64,000 nt of DNA from Ekhidna lutea (GCF_900188325.1 NZ_FZPD01000005.1:186001-250000), one strand, 5' to 3'. Shown: positions 31,564-40,314, numbered from the stretch's first letter. Numbers and translations are program-made. Notes: a model not told the origin generated them from the letters alone.

Positions 31564-31989
31564 TTATCTCGATAAAGTAAAGGTATATGTTCGATGACCC
31601 TCCTTAAATGAGGAAGTAATACGATGGGTTTGATCATCGATTTCATCCACTTCCCATACTTGTAAGCTGTCACCAATTTCAACGATGAGACGTTCTTCCG
31701 AACGATCCATATACCATTGGCCAATGGTTCCGGGAGGATCATGTGGCTCACACTTGGTAGCTCCTTCATTTATTTCATAGTTCCCATTGGGGAAATAGGT
31801 GATGAAATTATCAGTTACACACCTGTGAGGTGTCACCGTTCCAATTTCGATTTCGATTTCGTCTACCTGATAGGTTTTTCCAAATTCATCTGTTCCTGAG
31901 ATTAACTCGCCAGGAGATTTAGGCCGTGGACTGTTATCTATACAGCTGACAGCAATGAAGGATAAAAGGATTAAACGTAAAAAAGCCAT
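31564..31989 (-). CDS. hypothetical lipoprotein, 141 aa
   Basis: The product has a lipoprotein signal ending AVSC at residue 16, then an acidic Pro-rich linker and a probable small beta-barrel domain. That domain contains CVTDNFITYFPNGNYEINEGATKCEPHDPPGTIGQWYMD, which looks like a lipocalin-like single-domain protein with a possible Cys-Cys disulfide. No exact family is recognised. The start codon lies inside a perfect inverted repeat, so translation may be controlled by RNA structure. Confidence 0.75.
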   Translation of the reverse strand: MAFLRLILLSFIAVSCIDNSPRPKSPGELISGTDEFGKTYQVDEIEIEIGTVTPHRCVTDNFITYFPNGNYEINEGATKCEPHDPPGTIGQWYMDRSEERLIVEIGDSLQVWEVDEIDDQTHRITSSFKEGHRTYTFTLSR

Positions 31990-32013
31990 AGTTGAGTGAT
32001 TTACAACTATGGC
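31985..32013 (-). promoter_or_regulatory. inverted repeat covering a lipoprotein start codon
   Basis: GCCATAGTTG at 31985-31994 and CAACTATGGC at 32004-32013 form a perfect 10-base stem with a 9-base loop. The ATG of the lipoprotein lies within the stem. It could hide the start codon in mRNA or be an operator. Confidence 0.6.
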
Positions 32014-32057
32014 AAGCTTTTATTTATTGACCCCTAAAGGCTGAATACAGTTTACAC

Positions 32058-33269
32058 TTATGAAAGCACCTCTTTCACCTTCTCAGCAGCATCTTTTAGT
32101 ACAATTGCTGAGGTCACTTTTAACCCTGAATCTTCAATGATTTTAGCTCCTTCTTCAGCGTTGGTTCCTTGAAGTCTCACGATAATTGGAACGTTGATGT
32201 CTCCAATGTTTTTGTATGCCTCAACCACACCGTTTGCTACTCTGTCACATCTTACGATACCACCAAAGATGTTGATTAGAATCGCTTTTACATTAGGGTC
32301 TTTAAGGATGATTCGGAAGCCTGCTTCTACCGTTTGCGCATTTGCCCCACCCCCTACATCCAGGAAGTTTGCAGGCTCACCACCGGAAAGTTTAATGATG
32401 TCCATGGTAGCCATTGCCAGACCTGCGCCATTCACCATGCAACCTACGTTTCCATCTAGCTTCACATAGTTCAGTCCGGACTTGCCAGCCTCCACTTCTA
32501 AAGGATCTTCCTCGGTAAGATCTCTGAGCTCGGCAATATCTTTGTGACGATAAAGTGCATTGTCATCAATATTCACTTTTGCATCAACCGCTAAAATTTT
32601 ATTATCAGAAGTTTTTAGCACAGGGTTAATTTCAAACTGAGATGCATCTGTTGCTTCGTATGCCTTGTATAGGGCAAAGATGAACTTAACCATCCCCTTG
32701 AATGCATCACCTTCCAGGCCAAGTGAGAAAGCTACTTTTCTAGCCTGGAAGCCCTGAAGCCCAACAGCAGGGTCAATCCACTCTTTTACAATCTTATCCG
32801 GTGTTTCTTCAGCAACCGTTTCAATGTCCATGCCACCTTCAGTAGATGCCATGATCACATTTTTGCCCGTTCCTCTATCTAGCAAAATAGACAGGTAATA
32901 TTCTTTAGGATCAGATTCACCCGGATAGTATACATCCTGTGCAATCAATACCTTATTTACTTTTTTGCCTTCAGCTCCAGTCTGATGCGTCACTAATGTT
33001 CCACCCAGGATATCCTTAGCCTTAGGACCTACTTCATCGAGGCTTTTAGCCAATACCACTCCATTTGATCCGGTCTCATTAACCTTTCCTTTTCCTCTAC
33101 CTCCTGCATGTATTTGTGCTTTGATTACATACCATTCAGTTCCTGTTTCTCTATTCAGTTCCTTAGCTGCCTCAACAGCTTTGTCAGGTGTGTCTGCAAC
33201 TACACCTTCCTGGATAGTAACTCCGTAAGATTTAAGAATTTCTTTGGCTTGGTATTCGTGAATGTTCAT
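32058..33269 (-). CDS. sucC: succinyl-CoA ligase (ADP-forming) beta subunit
   Basis: This 403-residue ATP-grasp enzyme subunit forms succinate and ATP or GTP from succinyl-CoA in the citric acid cycle. It starts [17 protein letters not shown], as most SucC proteins do. [14 protein letters not shown] is the nucleotide-binding segment, and [16 protein letters not shown] is the C-terminal region that contacts the alpha subunit. Length is normal. The alpha-subunit gene sucD is not adjacent; separate sucC and sucD are common in Bacteroidota. It is divergent from the LolD-like gene. Confidence 0.96.
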   Translation of the reverse strand: MNIHEYQAKEILKSYGVTIQEGVVADTPDKAVEAAKELNRETGTEWYVIKAQIHAGGRGKGKVNETGSNGVVLAKSLDEVGPKAKDILGGTLVTHQTGAEGKKVNKVLIAQDVYYPGESDPKEYYLSILLDRGTGKNVIMASTEGGMDIETVAEETPDKIVKEWIDPAVGLQGFQARKVAFSLGLEGDAFKGMVKFIFALYKAYEATDASQFEINPVLKTSDNKILAVDAKVNIDDNALYRHKDIAELRDLTEEDPLEVEAGKSGLNYVKLDGNVGCMVNGAGLAMATMDIIKLSGGEPANFLDVGGGANAQTVEAGFRIILKDPNVKAILINIFGGIVRCDRVANGVVEAYKNIGDINVPIIVRLQGTNAEEGAKIIEDSGLKVTSAIVLKDAAEKVKEVLS

Positions 33270-33333
33270 GAGCTTAAAATTTTCTGCGAAGCTAAATCAT
33301 TGGGCACGTATAACCAAGCTGAAGCCTTTTCTG

Positions 33334-33366
33334 TTGGCTTATTTCTGATTGATAACCATATCTTTG
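33334..33366 (+). promoter_or_regulatory. promoter of the LolD-like ATPase gene
   Basis: TTG at 33334-33336 and TATCTTTG at 33359-33366 are 22 bases apart, slightly long. The -7 box ends 5 bases before the ATG, so the mRNA should be leaderless or nearly so. Confidence 0.55.
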
Positions 33367-33371
33367 CCGCC

Positions 33372-34019
33372 ATGTTAAAAGCCGAGAAAATTCATAAATC
33401 ATATAATGGTCTCCATGTACTACGTGGGGTCGAACTCTCAATTTCGAAAGAAGAGGTTGTTAGCATTGTTGGAGCTTCCGGTGCAGGAAAAAGCACACTA
33501 CTTCATATACTCGGCACATTAGATACTCCTGATTCAGGGAGCGTATGGTTGAATGGTACAGCGGTTTCTAGTTTGAACCAAAAAAAAATGGCCCAGTTTA
33601 GAAATGAACAGATTGGCTTTATTTTCCAGTTTCATAATCTATTTCCTGAGTTTACTGCACTAGAAAATATTTGTATGCCTGCTTACATCAAAGGCACAAA
33701 GAATCCGGAGAAAAAAGCTTTGGAACTACTGGATATTTTGGGACTTAAAGAACGCAAAGAGCATAAGCCTTCTGAGCTATCTGGCGGTGAGCAGCAGCGT
33801 GTCTCTGTAGCTCGCGCATTAATCAATGATCCGTCAATTGTATTTGCAGATGAACCTAGTGGTAATCTGGATTCTAAAAGTGCTGATGACCTGCATAAAC
33901 TATTCTTTGATCTAAGAAACCAAATTGGACAAACTTTTGTCATAGTCACTCACAATATGGAGCTGGCCGGCATGGCGGATAGAAAATTAGAAATTAAGGA
34001 CGGAATCATAACTACTTGA
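33372..34019 (+). CDS. ABC transporter ATP-binding protein, LolD/MacB type
   Basis: This 215-residue ATPase has Walker A GASGAGKST near residue 36, the signature LSGGEQQRVSVARAL, Walker B IVFADEPSGNLD and the His switch IVTHN. GNLDSKSADDL and the short length place it in the LolD/MacB/FtsE group, which powers lipoprotein release or related envelope work. No permease gene is adjacent, so its partner must be elsewhere; FtsX is 14 kb away, but FtsE usually has a different N-terminus. The ATG at 33372 is right after its -7 box; the longer upstream frame crosses sucC and is rejected. Confidence 0.88.
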   Translation: MLKAEKIHKSYNGLHVLRGVELSISKEEVVSIVGASGAGKSTLLHILGTLDTPDSGSVWLNGTAVSSLNQKKMAQFRNEQIGFIFQFHNLFPEFTALENICMPAYIKGTKNPEKKALELLDILGLKERKEHKPSELSGGEQQRVSVARALINDPSIVFADEPSGNLDSKSADDLHKLFFDLRNQIGQTFVIVTHNMELAGMADRKLEIKDGIITT

Positions 34020-34023
34020 TAGA

Positions 34024-34854
34024 TTGAGTCAGGGAGTTAGATACATGCTTTTTGCTTCGTTCACTTTCACTTTAATGAAGGTGTGCGTGAAGTTGGTCCC
34101 TCACATTCCGGCCATTGAAATCATATTATTCCGATCCGTCATTTCACTTGCTATTAGTTTATTCTTCCTGAACCGACAGAAAGTCAATATATGGGGGAAT
34201 AATAAATTGGTTTTAATCGGTAGAGGTGTTTCAGGAGCAATTGCACTTGTTATTTATTTCAGTCTGCTTCAGCAAATACCGTTGGCCACAGCCTCAACAT
34301 TACAGTATTTAGCTCCAATTTTCACGGCAGTATTAGGCATTTTTCTGGTAGGGGAGAAAGTAAAGAATGTACAGTGGCTATTCTTTGCCATGAGCTTTGC
34401 CGGGATTTTAATCATTCAGGGATTTGACCCGCGAATCACTTTTTGGCACCTGGTAATGGGAGTCAGTGCTTCCTTGTTTATGGGCTTGGCTTACAACTTT
34501 ATCCGTAAGCTAAAAACCAGTGAGCATCCGCTGGTGATTATTTTTTACTTCCCGCTTATCATGTTGCCAATCTCGGCTATTTGGTCATCTTTTGTATGGG
34601 TGCAGCCTATAGGTAATGACTGGTTGGTATTAATTCTTGTGGGAGTCACTACTCAAATCGCCCAATTTTTAATGACCAAAGCTTATCAGAAAGAGGAGTT
34701 AAACAAGGTTTCGATTCTAACCTACCTTGGTATTATTTATTCACTGGCCTTTGGTTTCTTCATATTTGATGAGACTTATAACCTGGTCACATATGGTGGT
34801 ATGGCACTTGTTTTAACTGGAGTGGTACTGAATGTGCTTTGGAAGCGCAATTGA
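34024..34854 (+). CDS. EamA-family (drug/metabolite) transporter
   Basis: This 276-residue membrane protein has ten hydrophobic segments in two EamA repeats: the first starts SQGVRYMLFASFTFTLMKV, the second near HLVMGVSASLFMGLAYNFI. The best conserved part is PLATASTLQYLAPIFTAVLGIFLVGEKV. EamA proteins export amino acids, nucleotides or other metabolites; the substrate here is unknown. The TTG start at 34024 is chosen, 4 bases after the ATPase stop; an ATG at 34045 would remove the usual residues before the first helix. Confidence 0.88.
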   Translation: MSQGVRYMLFASFTFTLMKVCVKLVPHIPAIEIILFRSVISLAISLFFLNRQKVNIWGNNKLVLIGRGVSGAIALVIYFSLLQQIPLATASTLQYLAPIFTAVLGIFLVGEKVKNVQWLFFAMSFAGILIIQGFDPRITFWHLVMGVSASLFMGLAYNFIRKLKTSEHPLVIIFYFPLIMLPISAIWSSFVWVQPIGNDWLVLILVGVTTQIAQFLMTKAYQKEELNKVSILTYLGIIYSLAFGFFIFDETYNLVTYGGMALVLTGVVLNVLWKRN

Positions 34855-34916
34855 TCTTGATTTTAAGCACCCCTTCAGCTTTATTTGCAGTCTACACACG
34901 TATGAAATATTAAATC

Positions 34917-35627
34917 ATGGGAAGAGCGTTTGAATATAGGCGAGCAGCCAAGGAAAAGCGATGGGATAAAATGAGTAAGGTGTTTCCTAAACTGGCCAAA
35001 GCTATAACCGTAGCGGCCAGGGATGGCGGAGAAGACCCTGAAATGAATCCAAAGCTTCGTACAGCTATTCAAAATGCCAAGGCTGAAAACATGCCGAAGG
35101 ACAACATTGAGAATGCAATCAAACGTGCGGCAGGAAAGGATATTGATGAAATCTCTGAGGTCACTTATGAAGGAAAAGGACCTCATGGGGTTTTGGTGTT
35201 TGTGGAATGCGCAACGGATAATACAACGCGTACAGTAGCAAATGTGAAGTCATACTTCAATAAGGCCGGAGGAAGTTTTGTACCGAATGGCTCTTTGGAA
35301 TTTATGTTTGATCGAAAGGCCGTTTTTGAATTCGAGAAGACGGAAGGAATGGATATCGAAGAACTGGAGCTTTCATTGATAGACGGAGGGCTGGAGGAAA
35401 TTGAAGAAAATGAGGGGATGATATATGCCTATGCTGATTACACACAGTTTGGTGAAATGAGTAAGGTGCTGGAAGATTTAGAAATTGATGTAAAAAAAGC
35501 CAATCTGAAACGGATTTCAAACAACCCAGTTGAGTTTACTGATGAGCAGTTAGAGGAAATTGAGAAGATGCTTGATAAAATTGAGGACGATGATGATGTC
35601 CAGGCTGTTTATACCAACATAGCATAA
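34917..35627 (+). CDS. YebC/PmpR family transcriptional regulator
   Basis: This 236-residue protein starts [23 protein letters not shown] with the usual YebC N-terminal helices. [25 protein letters not shown] and [20 protein letters not shown] follow. YebC-like proteins bind DNA or, in newer work, act on ribosomes stalled at proline stretches, so the exact role is not settled. The length is typical. A perfect hairpin terminator follows. Confidence 0.94.
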   Translation: MGRAFEYRRAAKEKRWDKMSKVFPKLAKAITVAARDGGEDPEMNPKLRTAIQNAKAENMPKDNIENAIKRAAGKDIDEISEVTYEGKGPHGVLVFVECATDNTTRTVANVKSYFNKAGGSFVPNGSLEFMFDRKAVFEFEKTEGMDIEELELSLIDGGLEEIEENEGMIYAYADYTQFGEMSKVLEDLEIDVKKANLKRISNNPVEFTDEQLEEIEKMLDKIEDDDDVQAVYTNIA

Positions 35628-35651
35628 AGTGTAAGGTTATATCAATAACAT

Positions 35652-35685
35652 AAAAAAAAGGGACTCATGTGAGTCCCTTTTTTTA
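35652..35685. terminator. bidirectional terminator between yebC-like gene and gapA
   Basis: AAAAGGGACTCA and TGAGTCCCTTTT form a perfect stem around TG, with long A and T runs, so it works on both strands. Confidence 0.92.
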
Positions 35686-35698
35686 TTTGATGATTATC

Positions 35699-36751
<1,053 letters not shown>

Positions 36752-36834
36752 TCAAAGTGCACCTTTTAATTACTTATAAAAAAGGCACTAAATCATGCAA
36801 TAGTTTTTCTTTGTAATTAAATGATTGACAAGGC

Positions 36835-37083
36835 ATGTTTGAAAACTTGAATTTTGATGAACCTCTTGACGAAAACCGATTTGACCAATGGTTTGATGAG
36901 GGGAGGGAGAGCAAAATTAGATTTGAGTACCTGGTTGTACTATGGGATGAAATGGAAAAGGATTATCGCCCGGTTTTCCTGGCCGAAAGAGCTAAACTTA
37001 AAAAATACGTTGATGACCCAGCTAATGTCGGAGATGTATTTGTTGCGGCCTATGACTTGTATACAGAGTCTAAAGTAATGTAG
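36835..37083 (+). CDS. hypothetical acidic protein, 82 aa
   Basis: The protein is acidic and probably mostly helical (MFENLNFDEPLDENRFDQWF, then FEYLVVLWDEMEKDY). No membrane segment or signal peptide is seen. It is divergent from gapA, and its 3' end abuts a partial copy of the tRNA-linked repeat. I do not recognise a family; base composition is like that of its neighbours, so it looks like a real gene. Confidence 0.6.
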   Translation: MFENLNFDEPLDENRFDQWFDEGRESKIRFEYLVVLWDEMEKDYRPVFLAERAKLKKYVDDPANVGDVFVAAYDLYTESKVM

Positions 37084-37118
37084 GAAGCTTCGAACCTCTG
37101 GATCTCACCATTTCTTAA
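37084..37118 (-). repeat. truncated second module copy downstream of tRNA-Cys
   Basis: Read on the minus strand this begins GTTTAAGAAATGGTGAGATC and then CAGAGGTTCGAAG, an imperfect match to the start of the full module (GGATGAGA...GGTTCGAA). It breaks off at the stop of the convergent gene. Confidence 0.6.
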
Positions 37119-37166
37119 ACAAAAAAAGCAACCCTTTTGAGGTTGCTTGTTAAGAGGCGCTGAGCG
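37119..37166 (-). repeat. second copy of the tRNA-Cys 3' end with its terminator
   Basis: 48 bases are identical to 37271-37318, including the last 11 to 12 bases of the tRNA and the whole terminator hairpin. The period is 152 bases. The copy is interrupted at its tRNA end by the CCTGCC palindrome at 37167-37185. Confidence 0.95.
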
Positions 37167-37185
37167 CCTGCCTGCCGCAGGCAGG
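37167..37185. repeat. CCTGCCTGC-C-GCAGGCAGG palindrome
   Basis: A perfect palindrome of two 9-base arms. Removing 18 bases here would restore the GCG-GATT join found in the native tRNA, so it appears to have inserted into the duplicated tRNA end. Confidence 0.85.
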
Positions 37186-37260
37186 GATTACTCATACCCA
37201 CTACCATACCGCACAACCCCTCGTGAATGCTTCGCATTTCGAACCTTCCGGTTCTCATCC
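37186..37260 (-). repeat. tRNA-linked repeat module, single copy after tRNA-Cys
   Basis: On the minus strand it begins GGATGAGAACC and ends GGGTATGAGTAATC. It shares GGATGAGA, GGTTCGAAA, GAAG, TTCACGAGGGG, GCG and GTGGGTATGAGTAATCC with copy 1 at 30930-30997. It contains hairpins GAACC-GGAA-GGTTC and AATGC-GAA-GCATT. Confidence 0.9.
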
Positions 37261-37270
37261 GCTTATTAAT

Positions 37271-37299
37271 ACAAAAAAAGCAACCCTTTTGAGGTTGCT
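37271..37299 (-). terminator. terminator of tRNA-Cys
   Basis: AGCAACC and GGTTGCT pair across a 7-base loop, followed on the minus strand by TTTTTTTG. An identical terminator lies at 37119-37147. Confidence 0.9.
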
Positions 37300-37306
37300 T
37301 GTTAAG

Positions 37307-37377
37307 AGGCGCTGAGCGGATTCGAACCGCTGTAGAAGGTTTTGCAGACCTCTGCCTAGCCACTCGGCCACAGCGCC
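37307..37377 (-). tRNA. tRNA-Cys (anticodon GCA)
   Basis: The acceptor arms GGCGCTG and CAGCGCC pair perfectly. The anticodon stem GAGGT/ACCTT encloses CTGCAAA, giving GCA. The T-arm contains GCGGTTCGAATCCGC. No CCA is encoded. Its 3' end is duplicated 152 bases downstream. Confidence 0.95.
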
Positions 37378-37389
37378 AAAAATTGATTG

Positions 37390-37419
37390 CAAAAGTAGAA
37401 AAAAAGAGTCACCTACCAA
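37390..37419 (-). promoter_or_regulatory. promoter of tRNA-Cys
   Basis: TTG (37417-37419) and TACTTTTG (37390-37397) on the minus strand are 19 bases apart. It overlaps the rpsA terminator, so the tRNA is transcribed right after rpsA ends. Confidence 0.7.
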
Positions 37420-37433
37420 TCGGCAGATGACTC
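37399..37433 (-). terminator. terminator of rpsA
   Basis: On the minus strand GAGTCA pairs with TGACTC, extended by CT/AG and CC/GG pairs, followed by seven T. Confidence 0.8.
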
Positions 37434-37443
37434 AATTTATGAT

Positions 37444-39603
37444 CTATTTTTCTTCTTCCTTCTTGGCTTTCGCTTTAGTTGTCTTCTTAGGTGTAGCCTT
37501 ACCTGCATCTTCCATTTTATCTTTAAGAGCAGAAAGTGCATCCAGGTCACCTAGTGTAGACTTTTCAACTTCTTTGTTGATCTTGTCTAGGGTGTTACCT
37601 TTCTTGCCACCACCAGACTTCTTAGCTGTAGAGGAAGCTGCTTTTGGCTGTTCTGCATCCTTATCCCAAACAGAAGTATGAGAAAGAACAATTCGCTTAT
37701 CATCTTTCGAGAATTCTAACACTTTAAACTCAAGTGTTTCGCCCTCAGATGCGTTAGTTCCATCTTCTTTCTTCAGGTTTTTAGGTATAACCTGCCCTTC
37801 GAGACCATACGGAAGTTCAATAGTTGCAAACTTGTCACCGATATTAGTGATTGTGCACTTATGAGTAGATCCTTTGGTGAATACTGTTTCGAATGTATCC
37901 CAAGGGTTCTCCTCAAGGTGCTTATGGCTCAATGCCAATCTTCTGTTTTCAACATCAAGCTCCATTACCTTCACTTCTAGCTCTTCGCCAACCTTCACAA
38001 ATTCTGAAGGGTGCTTGATTTTCTTCGTCCATGAAAGATCTGAAACGTGAACAAGACCATCAATACCTTCTTCAAGCTCAATGAAAAGACCGAAGTTGGT
38101 AAGGTTACGTACAGTTCCTTTATGCTCAGTTCCTACTGCATAATTCGTAAGTACATCTTGTTTTGTCCACGGATCTTCTGTAAGCTGCTTGATGCCAACA
38201 GACATTTTTCTTTCTTCTCTGTCGATAGTCAATACTACAGCCTCTATCTCGTCACCTACATTTATGAAATCAGAAGGATTTCTTAAGTGCTGAGACCATG
38301 ACATTTCAGAAACGTGAATAAGACCTTCAACTCCAGGGATGATTTCAAGGAATGCACCATAATCTGCTACATTCACAATCTTACCTTTCACTTTAGATCC
38401 TACATCGATATCCTTATCAAGTGAATCCCAAGGATGATCAGTAAGCTGCTTCATACCTAGAGAGATTCGTTGCTTATTGTCATCGAAATCGAGAACAACA
38501 ACATTTACTTTCTCATCTAGATTAAGCACCTCTTCCGGATGGTTGATTCTGCCCCAGCTGATGTCAGTAATGTGAAGTAAACCATCTACACCACCAAGGT
38601 CGATGAATACACCGAAGTTGGTCATGTTCTTAATTACACCTTCTAGTACCTGACCTTTTTCAAGGTTATTCAGGATTTCAGCTTTTTGCTCTTCGAGATC
38701 TTTCTCGATTAGTACTTTGTGTGAAACAACTACGTTATCGTTCGTGTAGTTGATCTTCACAACTTTAACTTCCATAGACTTCCCTACGAATACGTCAAAG
38801 TCTCTGATAGGCTTCACATCTATTTGTGAACCAGGAAGGAAGGCTTCTACACCGTAAACGTCCACGATCAAACCACCTTTGGTTCTTCGCTTCACGAACC
38901 CTTCAATTACCTCGTCATTGTCAAGTGCACCTTGGATAGATTCCCATGCCTTAACAATTTTTGCTTTTCTTCTCGAAAGAACAAGCTGTCCATTAGCGTT
39001 TTCTTGTTCTTCAATGTAAACCTGAACTTCATCGCCAGCTTTAAGATCCGGCATATCTCTGAATTCAGACAGAGAAACCAGTCCGTCAGATTTGAAGCCA
39101 ATATTTACGATCACTTCACGATCCGTAATACCAACTACAGTACCTGAGATAAGTTCTTTTTCAGTAATCTCTGTAAGTGTATCTTCATAAAGCTTCTCCA
39201 TGGCTTTACGATCTTCCTCAGAGTACTCATCTTCAAAGCCACCCTCAGCGTCAAAGTCAAAATCGTCATCTTGCTCTTCAATAACTGGAGCAGGAACTTC
39301 TTTTTTCTCTTCTTTCTTAGCTTTTGGTTCTTCTTTCTTTTCCGCTTGTGCCTCTACCTTTTCTTCCTTCACCTCTTTCTTTTCCTCCTTTTTAGTTTCA
39401 GCTTTAGCGTCTTCTTTCTTTTCAGCCTTTGCTTTGGTTTCTTTTTTTGCAGCAGGTTTCGAAGCTTTCTTTTCTTCTTTTACTTCTTCTTTTTTATCCT
39501 CTGCTTTTTTTGTTGCTGCTTTCTTAGTTGTGGATTTAGCAGCAGTTGCTTTTGCTTTGGTTTCTTTTTCCTCAGCTTTTGCAGTTTCTTCTTTCTTTGC
39601 CAT
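37444..39603 (-). CDS. rpsA: 30S ribosomal protein S1 with long charged N-terminal extension
   Basis: The 719-residue protein contains six S1 RNA-binding domains: the first starts near LISGTVVGITDREVIVNIG (residue about 152) and the last is THKCTITNIGDKFATIELPYG. Domains 3 to 5 carry the strongest match (VLEGVIKNMTNFGVFIDLGG). S1 brings mRNA to the 30S subunit. Before domain 1 there are about 150 residues of Lys, Glu and Ala repeats, and a shorter Lys-rich tail ends the protein, making it longer than most S1 proteins. Because this phylum rarely uses Shine-Dalgarno pairing, S1 may carry more of the mRNA-binding load. The leader shows rival hairpins. Confidence 0.95.
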   Translation of the reverse strand: MAKKEETAKAEEKETKAKATAAKSTTKKAATKKAEDKKEEVKEEKKASKPAAKKETKAKAEKKEDAKAETKKEEKKEVKEEKVEAQAEKKEEPKAKKEEKKEVPAPVIEEQDDDFDFDAEGGFEDEYSEEDRKAMEKLYEDTLTEITEKELISGTVVGITDREVIVNIGFKSDGLVSLSEFRDMPDLKAGDEVQVYIEEQENANGQLVLSRRKAKIVKAWESIQGALDNDEVIEGFVKRRTKGGLIVDVYGVEAFLPGSQIDVKPIRDFDVFVGKSMEVKVVKINYTNDNVVVSHKVLIEKDLEEQKAEILNNLEKGQVLEGVIKNMTNFGVFIDLGGVDGLLHITDISWGRINHPEEVLNLDEKVNVVVLDFDDNKQRISLGMKQLTDHPWDSLDKDIDVGSKVKGKIVNVADYGAFLEIIPGVEGLIHVSEMSWSQHLRNPSDFINVGDEIEAVVLTIDREERKMSVGIKQLTEDPWTKQDVLTNYAVGTEHKGTVRNLTNFGLFIELEEGIDGLVHVSDLSWTKKIKHPSEFVKVGEELEVKVMELDVENRRLALSHKHLEENPWDTFETVFTKGSTHKCTITNIGDKFATIELPYGLEGQVIPKNLKKEDGTNASEGETLEFKVLEFSKDDKRIVLSHTSVWDKDAEQPKAASSTAKKSGGGKKGNTLDKINKEVEKSTLGDLDALSALKDKMEDAGKATPKKTTKAKAKKEEEK

Positions 39604-39612
39604 AATAAAAAA

Positions 39613-39655
39613 TGACTCCCATCAATACACTGTGTCAGTTGGAGTCAGAACTGAC
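39613..39655 (-). promoter_or_regulatory. alternative hairpins in the rpsA leader
   Basis: TGACTCC (39613-39619) can pair with GGAGTCA (39641-39647). GTCAGTT (39634-39640) can pair with AACTGAC (39649-39655), whose loop is exactly that GGAGTCA. The two stems exclude each other or form a pseudoknot, 10 to 50 bases upstream of the start codon. Confidence 0.55.
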
Positions 39656-39675
39656 CAGCATTTCTATTAAACATT

Positions 39676-39724
39676 CTTTGATATAAAATCAAAGCGCTCC
39701 ATTTTGGAACGGAGCGCAAAGATA
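39676..39724 (-). promoter_or_regulatory. rpsA -7 box and adjoining inverted repeats
   Basis: TATCTTTG on the minus strand (39717-39724) is an exact -7 box. Just downstream are GCGCTCC...GGAGCGC (39694-39717) and CTTTGAT...ATCAAAG (39676-39694), both perfect stems. Transcription would start near 39711, giving a leader of about 108 bases. Confidence 0.6.
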
Positions 39725-39758
39725 ATGTTTAAATAGATTTTTGTTAATAAAAACTATG

Positions 39759-40265
39759 TTATTCTTCTTCAAGGAAGAAAACCGGAGCTATCTCATCCTG
39801 AGTTTTTAGTTTTCTGAGCTTTTTCTCAATCGTACGTGTTTTTTCCTGTTTGCTGAAATGGATAAGTTGATCATGTACTCGATCGATTTCTCTTAACAAA
39901 TCAACCTTATCGGTATAATTATTATCGTCCAAGGCATTGATTTGGGCCTGTCTATAATCAATTAACGTTTGCCCTGCTTTATAGATATGTTTCTTAATTG
40001 CCTGAGTCATTACCTGTGATCCTTCTCCATACCCCACAAAAACTTCTTTTTCTATGAAGTAAAAAGATTGAATTGTTTCTTTTCTCCTTTCGATTTTACT
40101 TTCCAGGCTTATACATTGCTCTTTCAGTGATTCTGAACTGCTACTTTCAGTTCTGGCTTCTGGTTTCTCACCCGGGCTGTTTATTTCAGAATTTCTTTGA
40201 TCTTGTGCACTTGCGAAAAAAACTGAAAGTAGAAATACAATTAAATAGATGGAAGAACTTTTCAT
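39759..40265 (-). CDS. secreted helical hypothetical protein, 168 aa
   Basis: The protein begins with a signal peptide (MKSSSIYLIVFLLSVFFASAQ) followed by a Ser- and Glu-rich linker. The remainder is probably helical with many Glu, Lys and Arg (SLESKIERRKETIQSFYFIEK and later heptad-like stretches), perhaps a periplasmic coiled-coil. No family is recognised. It is upstream of rpsA on the same strand, 155 bases away, and divergent from the amidohydrolase gene. Confidence 0.65.
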   Translation of the reverse strand: MKSSSIYLIVFLLSVFFASAQDQRNSEINSPGEKPEARTESSSSESLKEQCISLESKIERRKETIQSFYFIEKEVFVGYGEGSQVMTQAIKKHIYKAGQTLIDYRQAQINALDDNNYTDKVDLLREIDRVHDQLIHFSKQEKTRTIEKKLRKLKTQDEIAPVFFLEEE

Positions 40266-40314
40266 GTGACTAATTTTGGTGATTAGTAATTTTTGCAGCG
40301 AATTTATAAATCTT

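Noticed and set aside
33108-33371. 88-residue N-terminal extension of the LolD-like ATPase
   Set aside because: It overlaps sucC on the other strand and precedes the normal ATPase start and its -7 box.
18793-34019. FtsE partner for FtsX in the LolD-like ATPase
   Set aside because: The two genes are 14 kb apart, and the ATPase has LolD/MacB-like features with no adjacent permease. A partnership cannot be supported from the sequence alone.
37115-37363. Minus-strand frame of 82 codons over the tRNA-Cys locus
   Set aside because: It reads through most of the tRNA gene itself, both terminators and the module.
39200-39670. Plus-strand frames rich in Ser and Phe opposite the rpsA extension
   Set aside because: They are shadows of the low-complexity Lys/Glu/Ala coding strand of rpsA.
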